From Cycas panzhihuaensis (Eukaryota; Cycadophyta): 64,000 nucleotides of DNA. The first letter of the stretch is position 1, and the number at the start of each line of letters is the position of its first letter. This document shows, one piece after another, positions 1 to 10,276 of this stretch. The notes beneath the pieces are model-generated. The model worked only from the letters and a program-made list of their open reading frames with translations. It was not told the DNA's origin and ran no database searches. The stretch is taken from positions 160,401,741-160,465,740 of the forward strand of contig CM041465.1 in NCBI GenBank assembly GCA_023213395.1, in the 5' to 3' direction. The position numbers and the translations under genes are program-made.

Positions 1-69
1 GAAAAAAAAAATCCTTCTTTTATAGCTTCTTTTAATTTTGCTTATTGCCTCTACTAGATTCTAAATCAA

Positions 70-81
70 GCTCTGATACCA
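70..81 (-). other. Primer-binding site of element H
   Basis: The plus strand reads GCTCTGATACCA, so the minus strand reads TGGTATCAGAGC, the usual plant primer-binding site complementary to the 3' end of initiator tRNA-Met. It lies two bases from the LTR at 84, on the side expected for a minus-strand element whose body runs off the left edge. Confidence 0.8.
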
Positions 82-83
82 CT

Positions 84-478
84 TGGGATGTGACTATCCC
101 ACTTTTAGTCACTCACAGAATTAATAATGGAAAGATTATTAGGAAATGTAATACTTATATTATTATTAGGAATTGATTACAGAAGTGAAGTATACTAAAG
201 AGCTCTAATAGACATAAAAGAGAACTAAAGAGTATTAAAGTATCAATTTCATAAGAGAAAATGATTATACAATAGCCTTCCTCTATAATCCATTACCCTT
301 GAATAAACAAAGGAGAGTCTTTCCCCTACAATCTTATTAGCAGGCTAAATGACCTTATATTTCATTGGTGGCTTTAACAACCTGTACATAAAAGTTAATG
401 ACTAACACTTAACCTCCTAATGCCTTAACCATAAGTGTTAATATCCTAGTTCCACAAGCCACATATGGTTATGTAACA
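84..478 (-). mobile_element. 5' LTR of a truncated LTR retrotransposon (H)
   Basis: A TG...CA segment of 395 bases begins TGGGATGTGA and ends TTATGTAACA. Only one LTR is in the window; the body lies to the left. Both ends resemble the LTR ends of chromovirus D (TGGGACG... and ...TTATGTAACA), and the two-base gap to the primer-binding site is the same, so H is probably a Ty3-type relative. The partner LTR and coding region cannot be seen, so the superfamily is inferred from the ends only. Confidence 0.65.
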
Positions 479-2358
479 TTGAAGTTTATTGTATCCTCTT
501 TTCTTACATATATTTGTGCTTAAATTCAAGATCCTTCATCTTGATTTTTATATTATTTGGGATCAATATCTCTATCATATCTTCTACCTATTTAGTTTAC
601 ATCATATTGCCTCAACTCCCCATTTGCCTACTACTATTATAAGGAGATTCCTTAGCCTTTTAAGCACAAATTTGAGGTACTTTCCCCCCTCTTTAGAGAA
701 ATCCTATGCAAGTTGATTTTTCATGTCATTTAATTTCTTCTTGCTTTAAAGTTTTATTGGTTATTAGTTACCTCTTATTTAGGTGATTTGTCTAGTTTCT
801 TTTGAGTATTCAAACTACATTTATGTTCCTCTTTTTTCTTATTTATTTAATTTTGTTGTTTTGTATAGTAAAGAGATTCATCTAATGTCCCTTTGCGTAA
901 AATTTTTAAGTTTATGGTATATTACATGCTTGCTACCTTACAATATTTTTTAACACAAAAATACTCCAAAATGTATAAAGAAAAGAAAATAAAATAAAAG
1001 ACAATAAAGATTAAAAAACTAAAAAGTGACTACCTTCATCTCTTACCTTCTTCCTTTGTCATTTCTATGTGATTTACTAAAGGAAGCCAAGCATAAGTAT
1101 ACTTGGGACTTAGTAGTTTTTGTATATATTTTCCTTATCATGCATGTTACATATTTTCTTATTTAAAATCACTTATTTCTTTTTTTGTTTTGCACTTACT
1201 TGTCATGTGTTAGATAGATTATTTATTACTTTTTTAAATTAAAAGTATATGCTAGTTGAATGAGTAGTCTTTCCTTTTTATTTATGCATCTTTTATTTAG
1301 ATATAGTTCCAACTAAGTTAAAGGAGGGACTAGATTGGTTAAACCAAATTTGCTAGTGGATACTCATATACCCAAGATAAAGAAAACACCTCTCATCGTG
1401 TTCTATCCTTACTATATTCTCACAGGCATGGTTTGAAGAGTTGAAGGAGCACCATTGGTCTTATTAAGAGTAGTTCATTTTCTTTTTTCCTCTCTTTATT
1501 TTCATCTTTAAGGAGGTAAGACTATTTAAAATATAGCATGAATATCCCTATACCTTCCACACTTATAGGTGGATTGTTATTAAGTGAGGAAGTTCGTACT
1601 GATTGACCTACAAGTAGGCCACTAATTAAGAGTCTTATCCCTTCATGTCTCTCTCGTCACCAATCCTCCCAGTCCTTCCTAGCTAATATGATATAGTCCT
1701 TTCATATGGCTTAGGGTAGTTTAGGGTGTCTTCCTTCTAGGGACTAGCATTTAAGATATATTTAAGGATGATGGTATTTAGGCTCTATTATCTTAGAAAA
1801 CCTACCACCTATTAGGGGCTTTTGTTTATTATTTGCTTCTCTCATGAGGAGTATAGATAGTTGTTATTACTTGTATTGCTTATTTAGCATATTACATTCC
1901 TTTTTGTCTACTTTTTAGGTTAGAGTATGCCTCAACATCGTACCTTCCCATAAGCCCCATATATTACTTTTATACTTGCTAAACCTATGAGCTTGGATTG
2001 ATGACAGGTATAATGTATCTTATCTACAGAGTCTCATAGTGCCATCATGCATTCGAGTGTCCATACACCACTCACATTCATCTATCTTATTCTCTTCTTA
2101 GTCTTTTTGGGTCATAGTTAAGTCTTTCTTGCATTAATTTATCTCTTCATACCATCTAATGCTTTATTTTCAATTAGTTCTTAGTCCTATTCTATCACCT
2201 TTTCCCTTTCACCCCCTCTCTTTACAAGAGGACTAGTTGATGTAAGATTGTCCAAATCTTAAATAGATATTATTTGAGGGATCAACTTAAGGAATAATCT
2301 TCCTTTCTTCCAATTTACATCATGTACAATATGTCTTCCTTTTAAGAGAGGCTACCCC
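479..2358. other. AT-rich sequence without recognised genes
   Basis: This stretch lies between LTR H and the outer element C. Short open frames occur, for example at 489-716, but they are low-complexity and match no family I recognise. It is probably decayed repeat sequence; I see no RNA gene or repeat boundary. Confidence 0.5.
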
Positions 2359-2781
2359 TACTAGAAAATTTGAATTCACTCTAATACCAAGTTAAATTAT
2401 TTAAGTGTATAGTGAAAGCATAATAATGAATCATGAAGAATATATACATAAATATAAGATAAGATCAATATATATAAATATCAAATATGATCAAAGATTA
2501 TCAAATATTACCACAAGAGACACCAGGATTTATACGTAAAAAATCTAAGAGAAAAAAAACATAAGAGAAGGTTGGAATATTACTTCACTTTATTATGATT
2601 TTTAAATAAACTCCTTTCTTAATCCTTTCTCAAGTTTTCAAGTGGTATGTGTATATATTTATATATATAATTACCTCATGAGGAGCCTATTATATTTAAG
2701 AGTCTTTTCATCTTTTAATAAAAATCCATACTAATAATTATGCTTTTCTCACATTTTTTTATGCTTTATATGGGCCCATAA
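2359..2781 (-). repeat. Left LTR of C, larger part
   Basis: Clearly homologous to 25330 onward: both contain a TTGAATTCACT stretch, the same AATAATGAATCATGA block and the AATTA(T/C)GCTTTTCTCACA block. Element A interrupts it at 2782, and the remainder resumes at 13553. The two parts total 469 bases against 470 for the intact copy. Confidence 0.75.
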
Positions 2782-3154
2782 TGAAGGAACATAAAAATGA
2801 TGGAGAACAGGGCAGAGTATAATCACATAGTCAAAACATTGTTGCATAAACACATAAATATTTTGTATTCAATCCATGGTGAGTGAGTACATAGCAAATC
2901 TTTAAATGTAGGCAGTGTCTTAAGACACTAGAGTTGCACACCCTTCCAAATATATAATTTAGAGGAGGAGGGAAACTCCTCAACTCCTAGAATTTAAACA
3001 ATAATAAAATATTACATAACTTAACTCAAATTAACTTTAACCTTACCTTATACTTACCTTCACATGTGAGTACCCATATATGTAAATTGGTGGGAGTGGG
3101 GTGTGCACTCCTGGGTGAAAGGTTGAAGTAGGGTAATGATCATTAACCCAAACA
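2782..3154 (-). repeat. 3' LTR of element A
   Basis: Plus strand begins TGAAGGAACATAAAAATGAT and ends AACCCAAACA. It is preceded by the target duplication CATAA and followed by the purine tract. It pairs with 13175-13547, from which it differs by scattered substitutions, mostly transitions. Confidence 0.9.
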
Positions 3155-3159
3155 TTCTC

Positions 3160-3804
3160 CCTCTTAATGGTTATCACGAACAACTTTGTCTTTTCTTTAA
3201 ACTTATAAAACTTGTACTTGAACAAAACTTTAAAAATCTATCTTTTAGCTTGATCACTACTAACTCGATTCATCCTTTTAGCAATATATATCTTTTTACC
3301 ATTGAGTGGTTCAAAAAATATCCAAGTAAATGTAGCTTGAATCAAATGTGGATGTGTAGCTATAACTTTAACTTTATTAACTAGAACTTTGACTTTGACT
3401 TCTAAAATCTTTGTGTTGTGAGTGACTATCATATTATCAGATTCCTTCTCTATCATATCATAAGATTTCTCCCCTTTAAATGGAGGATTAACTTCTTATG
3501 CAACAAAATGATCATACATTTGATTTGAATTATGTTCCTCAGTTTTTTTATCACAATCCATTTACTCTAGTACCTGTCTCACATGCTCAACAATATCAAT
3601 GTTAAATTCATTTATATTAAGGGTATCTCCCCTATAAGTAATAACTAAGATGTCCCATATGAATTTAAAAGTTGTCAATTTATAAACTTTAGAAAATACA
3701 TTATCATATATAATGCAAAATAATATTCCTAAGACTTCATTATCTTTTTTTAAGTTTTCTTTAATATTGAGATCATATTCATTTTGTAAGTATTTCTAAA
3801 GATC
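3160..3804 (-). pseudogene. Gag-like (UBN2-type) relic of element A
   Basis: The minus strand reads, with several stops and shifts, a stretch containing KKDNEVLGILFCI, then DNVFSK and WDIL, then INEF and VEHVRQ. This is the pattern of the UBN2 gag-like domain of copia elements (a helical stretch ending W-[DE]-x-L). A lysine-rich tail follows (3238-3456 and 3043-3225 in different frames) and runs into the LTR. Element B has the same relic at 56190-56780, better preserved. No zinc knuckle is visible. The position, against the 3' LTR rather than after the 5' LTR, is unusual for gag. Non-functional as it stands. Confidence 0.6.
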
Positions 3805-4509
3805 ATTTATAATGAAATGATTTTGCATTATTTTATGCTATTGTAAAAAATTATGGCCATCAAATATAGGGAATTGTATCTTATTTAGATTGATTATCAT
3901 TTATATTAAAAACTTTAATATATAAAAAATATGGTTTACAAATGAACGTTTTATACTTCTCAACAAAAATATGTGCCCTTAGAAGGAATATAATTTTAAA
4001 TATACTCATTGAAAGAACTCTTTAAGTAATCACAATGCCTTTGAAAAATGAAGGATACCTTTAGAAAATAAATCAACTAGATGTAACTTTTATAAGTACA
4101 ATAAGTAAATAATCTTTTCAATAATGGTAAGTGAAAAAAACACTTTCAATAAGTGTATGTATTTAGAATAAACATTGAAATATGCCTTTCAGATATACTT
4201 TAAAATATAATGAATATAAGAGTAAATTTTAAATGTCACTAAGATCCTTTTAACTATGCAAATATGAAATAAAACTTTTGATGATAAAAAAATAAAGAAT
4301 CCTTAAGTTTTTTATTTTTAAATGAATAACCACAAATTTGAGCAAGAAAATGATTTTCTTTTTCAATGCAAAAAATCCTTTTGCCTTGAAGAAGATATAT
4401 AGTACTGAAAAACTAAAATATATATATGTATGTTTTCACTTTGAAAGATAAAGAATATGAAGAAGAAACATTTTTAAAAAATGAATTGTACTTGTTTAAG
4501 TTATAACTT

Positions 4510-4526
4510 CACTTGACTTATCACTT
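4510..4526. repeat. Target-site duplication of LINE1, left copy
   Basis: CACTTGACTTATCACTT occurs here and at 10260-10276. Element B carries a single uninterrupted version of the same site near 55572-55590, which is the empty target. Confidence 0.9.
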
Positions 4527-4634
4527 TTTTTTTTTGATAAGGTAAAATGAATTAAAGGGGTTTTAATTGGGTCCCCAAACCCGGTACATCAAATCCAACC
4601 GGAAAAGAAAAAATGACCATGACAAGCCCATGGT

Positions 4635-7600
4635 CTAACCCGAAATTAAATCTACTGTCCTGGTTACCTCTCCCGTATGTGCATCTACCCTGACCAATCT
4701 CAGCAACTCCTCTTTCCAGACTTTTGATCTTTTATTTGTCACAGCCCAATTTGCCAGCCAATCTGCTACCGAGTTACCCTCCCTATAAGTATGTTGAATC
4801 TGAACCTCCGCTCTGGCTCTCAAAACATCCTGGGCATCCTTGAAAATATCTATGTTCTCCCATCCAAGGTCCATATCCCCTCTCAAGCATTTGATTGCAT
4901 ACATAGAGTCACCCTCTATTATCACCTTTTGCACATCTTCCTCATCCAATATAGTAGTGGCCCTCAGCATAGCCCGGGCCTCAGCTTTCTGGTTCGATTG
5001 AACCCCCAGATATTTCGCAAAGGCCCATCTCACATTACCTTCCTGATCCTTGCAAAGGCCCCCTCCTCCTGCCTCCCCTGGATTACCCTTCGCAGCACCA
5101 TCAAAATTGACTTTTACCCAAGATTCATCTGGAGGATGCCACTTGACATCTCTTCTCTTTCCTTTGACGCCATCCAGGGGCACTATACCCCAATCTTTAA
5201 TAATCTCCTCTTCCCTCCTGGGAATCCTATCATCCTTAGGTTTAACCAACATTTCTGAGATGGCCTTTCTGATCTCTATCAACAACATCTGACTGGCCTT
5301 CTCTTTGCCTTCGAATATCCTCCTGTTACGTTCTTTCCAGATGAGCCAGGAGCCTACCGGAAGGATCATCTTCTAGAGTCCAGATAGGGTTTTGCTTTTG
5401 AAAGGCGATGTCCAAGCTGCCTACTACTCACATAAGGAGTACGAGGAAACCCAAGCTATCCCCATCCCAGCCCAAATAACATTCCATATGCCCTCCGAAT
5501 AAGTACAGTGGATGCAGAGATGGTCCAAGGTTTCAGCATTCATCTTGCACATCACACATCTATTCACCAGCTGGAAGCCCCTCTTCGAGAGGTTATCTAG
5601 AGTAAGTAATTTGTTTTGAAGGCATAACCACCAGAAAGCTGCAATTTTTGGAAGAACCCCTAACTTCCATGCCCCAGCCAACCTATCGTTTCTGTCCCAG
5701 CCCTCTCTGCTCATCCTCAAATCATAGCCCATTTTGACCGAATATGAACCCGCAGACGAAAGGGGCCATACCAGGGAATCTGGGCTCGTCCTCTTCGGGA
5801 TGTACTGTTTATCTAAAATCTCTTTCACCCTGAGGATCTCCTCCTCAAGACTAGGCACCTCCCCAAACGTTCTCCACCTCCTCTCCTTTCCTTGCCCAAC
5901 CCAATAGTTCTTGACCAAAGTGCCATAGCGGTTTACACATTCTCTCCTGATGGCTCCGCTACTGAGCACCTCCTCAAGCTTAAAGGGTCCACACCATCTA
6001 TCTTCCCAAAACCTTATGCTTTCGCCCCCACTTCCAACAAGATGCCTTCACGAAGAAGGGGCCTCGAAGATCTGATAGCTCTCCACACCTGGGACCCCTC
6101 CAGACAAAGCCCCTCTTCCAAAAGAAAGTGCTTATCCCCCAGATACTTCCTCGCAATAATCTTCCCGCAGGTCGAACCAACTTCTTTAAAGAGCCTCCAC
6201 CCCGTTTTTGCCAAGAGGGCTTCATTAAAAAAGCCCAGTCTTCTTACATTAAGACCACCTGCCCACTTAGGTCTGCAAACCTTCTCCCAAGACACTAGGT
6301 GAAATTTCCTTTTCTCTTCAAGACTGACCAAAGGAATCTCTTCATGATTCCTTCCAAAGTCGAAATGACCTGCTCGGGATTTTGTAGATGTCATTTGATG
6401 ACCTAATGCTCGCAAAGAAGCCACCAACAACTAAATTTTCCCAAATCAACCGAGGAGAGAGCCCTTTCCAACCGACCAACTTCCTATTGAATCGCTTACT
6501 GAATCCCACATATCCTTCCCCATCCTTCCTGCAAAAAGAGGCATACCGAGATAAGAGCTAGGGAGAGAGCCTCTAGCCATCTCCAAAATCCTGCATATTT
6601 TACCTTGGAGTCTCTCCGAAGTGTTGATAAAAAAGGCTAAGCTTTTGTTCAAATTTATTTTTTGGTTTGTAGCCTTTTCATACACCTGAAGACCCAATTT
6701 TAAGGCCCTGGCCTCCCTCAAAGAGGCCCTACATAGGAAAATATTGTCATCTACAAACTAATGAAGCACAATGTTATCTAGGTTAGAGGAGGCTCTCAAT
6801 CCTATTATCCTCCCTATCCTCTGAGCCTCCATCGTCGCCCTGCCTAACATCTCCGCCATAATAATGAACAAAAAAGGAGAGAGGGGGTCACCTTGCCTCA
6901 GGCCCCTAGATCCCACAAAGAAAGGGGTCGACCTCCTGTTGATTAAAACTGAGAAGGAAACTCTGGAGATACAACACCTCATCCACTCCCTCCATGTCTC
7001 CCCAAAACCAAAAGCCCCAAGGCACTCCATCAAGCAGTCCCAAGCCACTTGATCATAGGCCTTTGACATATCTGTTTTAATAATCATTCCAGCTTCCTTG
7101 CGATGCATCGTCGAATGCAGGGTCTTATGAACTATTATAATGCCGTCTGAAATTTGTCTGCCTTTGACAAACCCATCCTGGTTTGGGGAAATGATGTTCG
7201 GGAGATACTGCTTCAGGCGATTCACCAGCACTTTAGCCAATATCTTGTATTTAACGTTGCACAGGCTGATCGGTCTGAAGTCTTCCATGACTTCCACTCC
7301 CTCCTTCTTTGGAATCAGTGCCAAGAACGTGGCCTGCCATTCTTTCAGTATGGTCCGCCTCTGGAAGAATTCGTTAAGCGCCTCCAACAGATCGCCCTTG
7401 ATTATCTCTCAATATTCCTAGAAAAAACCTAGAGGAAAACCGTCCGGCCCCGAGGCCTTGTCACAGCCCATCTTGAATAAGGCCCTCTCCACCTCCTTCT
7501 GAGAGAAAGGTTCTGTCAATTTATTGTTCTGGTCCTCATTAATCAATTTTAGTATATGATGTAAGAGTGCCTCCCTAAGGGCGGAGTCCTGACATCCTGG

Positions 7601-8248
7601 CTCTGTAAATAGCTCCTTAAAGTGTTCCATCGCGATACCACCGATCTGATCCTCCGCCTCATACACAACCCCATCCCTGCTTCGAATTTTAGAGATCCTA
7701 TTGCTAACCCTATGTCTCAAGGTAGACATATGGAAGAACTTCGTGTTTCTGTCCCCCTCCCTTATCCATTGCTCTCTAGATTTCTGTTTCCAGAAAATTT
7801 CCTCTCTCTCTAGCACCTCCTCAAATTTCCCCCGCCACCAGCCAGGGACCAGCCCAATCTTTATGGGCAACCACCAAACCCTCCCATAATCTCCTCCTAC
7901 CCTCAACCGAATTAGGGGCGTAGATATTGATGATCCAATACTCCTTGTTAGTTGAAGTACTAACCAGCCCAACAGTAAGGAAGTGCTCGCTCTTGTACAC
8001 CTCCCAGCCTTTCCATCTTTTGGGATTCCAAAGAGAGACCAGCCCTCCGGAGCCAGCCGAGCCTCCACTTGTCTTCCCCTCTCCGTTCCTCCAAATCTTT
8101 CTCAAAGATCTCTCGCTTCCTTGAACTGCTCCACTTTTGTCTCCTGCAGGAGTACAATGTCAACCTCTGACCTTATCCTAATCTCTCTGACCAATCTTTG
8201 CTTGGATGGGGCATTTAGCCCCCTAATATTCCAAGAAAGGACCTTCAT
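4635..8248 (-). pseudogene. LINE1 ORF2: endonuclease, reverse transcriptase and RNase H, broken
   Basis: The start at 8248 opens with MKVLSWNIRGLNAPSKQR, the front of an exonuclease-endonuclease-phosphatase domain, followed by LLQETK. The domain stops at WLVAG (about 7830) and joins directly to the linker FEEVLEREEIFWKQ, so its second half, with further catalytic residues, is deleted. Reverse transcriptase follows: RPISLCNVKYKILAKVL, then GLRQGDPLSPFLF and the catalytic FVDD at 6746-6757. A TAG stands just before FVDD where LINE2 and LINE3 have glutamine. The zinc knuckle NRCVMC...HLCIHC (5424-5969) and an intact RNase H (4635-5369, VNFDGAAKGNPG near residue 90, EGDS, and GNSVADWLA) complete it. 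At least three frame changes break the reading. Protein inactive. Confidence 0.9.
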
Positions 8249-8774
8249 GGATGACTGGAAACTTCGCCCCTCATCCTTTCCTACTTCTAAGGTTAGGGCC
8301 TTCTAGTGCTTCCCCCTCTTTCAACGTGCTCTGGTACCCCAGGTCTATCTGGGCTTGAGTTTCTTTCTCCCTTGTGGCCTTTCTAGGGGGTCTTCCCACC
8401 TTCTTCTCCATCCCATAATCTGGGGCCTTCCTCGTTTCTGATGTGGTGCTTTTTGAAACCGATTTATGTGTCCCACCCTCCGCCTCGAATCAACCTCTCA
8501 CCCCAACACCCCCTCCTCCTTCAACTATCGTTCCAACCTAGCTCTCCTCTTGGTTCCGGGTCTTTCGTGCCCCTCCTCGGGTTCAGAAAAATAATCCTCT
8601 AAGTCCCAGTTTATGTTCTTGGCTAGCTTGGCAAGTGCCTCATCAGCTGAGGTTCGGATATCACCTTCCCCGACCGACCTGGGTCCCCTGGTACCTCCAG
8701 CCAGGAGGTGCCTGCATTCTCATCACCTTTAGACTTTCCTTTACCAGACTCCCTTTCCATCGGGTTCTCACCCC

Positions 8775-9600
8775 CTACTCCCTAAGATTCCTTGATGACC
8801 GCTGCTTCAGCTGCTTCAGGCAAACCCCAGTGGAGGCCTCCCCACCTCCCCGCATGCTGCGGGGCACCTCCTCAACACTATCCCCTTTCTCCTCTCTAAT
8901 GTCAGTCTTATCTGTTCTACCGGTTTCCCCCTTGATATCTTCCTGATCATCCACCCTCATTGGGATACATGGGCATTAAAAGGGAAGATGCCCTCGGATC
9001 TTACACTTTGTGCACTTGAATGATTCTACCTCATAAAATAAACCTTGATTAATGGACCTCACGTCCAACTCCAACTCTATCTCGTCCAGGAGCTCGTTAT
9101 CGAGCTTAGCCAGCACACAGAATCTGGCATTCATCAATCTAGATTTGTGTTTAGTGGCCGAATCCATAGCTAGTAGAGGCCCTATCATTTTGGCTGTCCC
9201 TTTAACCGTCTCCGGATTCCAAAAGTGCAGGGGAAGACCCAGAAGTTGAACCCAAACTAGAGCTTGTTTAACCACAGGGATGCTTGGGTCGAAATCCGGA
9301 TGCCATTTCTCCAATATGAAGGCCTTCCTCCCGAACATCCATGGAGATTTCAGCAAAATGGGAATCATGTCCTCCTGGCTTAAAAACCTAAACAGGACAC
9401 ACCCCTTAGGCATTGCCATAACTTGGACAGGATTTCTGGTCTTCTATTTATATCTTATCCACTCCCTGATAGTGTCCAAACTCGGCACGGGACCCGAGAA
9501 CCTACCTACCAGTCATTATCCCGATCGGATGGTTCTTTCAAGAACTTCTTTTGGTATCGTTAGTTTATATCTCTGCTTCCGCTTTTAACAGAAATATATC
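8775..9600 (-). pseudogene. LINE1 ORF1: DUF4283 nucleic-acid-binding protein, broken
   Basis: The minus strand encodes YKLTIPKEVLERT, then VGRFSGPVPSLDTIREWI, MPKGCVLFRFLS, PWMFGRKAFILEKWHPDFDP and LVWVQLLGLPLHFWNPE: the DUF4283 domain of plant LINE ORF1 proteins. A single CCHC knuckle should follow (CTKCKIRGHLPF...C), but a TAA precedes its last cysteine. The acidic and lysine-rich C-terminal tail continues to about 8775. In active elements this protein coats the RNA. Several stops make this copy non-functional, and the true start cannot be fixed. Confidence 0.85.
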
Positions 9601-10276
9601 TAGTTCCTCTTGGTTCCCATTATTTAATACTTCACGTAAGTCCTCCCAGAAGGAGAGGACTGAGATTGGTTCAGAGTTGACTGCATCATATAGATAAAGA
9701 GAAAAACTCAAGCAATCTGTAGGAGCAGTGAAAGCTCACCATTAAGCTTGACAATGCACTGCCATTTTCCAAGGCTTTTGAAAATGCCCGGCTTCTTATT
9801 CCTCAAAGAACTGGGTCGCTTAGTCCGACAGAATCCCAGATTCCGCCCCAAGCTGCACCTCTTGAAGCTTTAAAAAATAAACCACCACCGAATACTTGAA
9901 GCTCACCTGATCCCTGAGATTGCATATCACTGTCTCCGCTAACATTCACTAGCTTCCCTTTAACAATGTCTATACAAACAGGGCCATCTGAAATCCCTCT
10001 GACCATTGCCTCTGTCCTGTCTCCTGGGCGCCTTTCCTCCACTTTGCCACTGCACAAAAACTCGCGTCTTCCTCCGCCTTTGTCAGAACCTGAGGCTCTA
10101 AGAGCCTTCCGCCATCGACCTGACGCCCTGGGGCCGCCTCCTCCGTCCCACGAGATCGGGCCACCGGCAAATAAGTCTATTATCGCCTCCGGAAATCGCA
10201 GTAGGGCTTCGCCTCCAGAAATTGCTTCCTCGACCGTCTACAATGCCCTCACGAGTATCCACTTGACTTATCACTT

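Larger units (their letters stand above)
4527..10259 (-). mobile_element. LINE1: L1-type non-LTR retrotransposon, full length but defective
   Basis: Bounded by 17-base duplications (4510-4526, 10260-10276). The minus strand ends ...TTACCTTATC followed by a run of A, the typical tail of plant L1 elements. Order on the minus strand: a GC-richer 5' leader (10259 to about 9600), ORF1 (nucleic-acid binding), ORF2 (endonuclease, reverse transcriptase, zinc knuckle, RNase H), then a short 3' UTR. At 5.73 kb it is shorter than LINE2 and LINE3, mainly because about 0.6 kb of the endonuclease is missing. It interrupts element A and is the most recent layer of this nest. Confidence 0.95.

Noticed and set aside
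4791-5258. Plus-strand open frame of 155 codons
   Set aside because: It is the opposite strand of the intact RNase H domain of LINE1.
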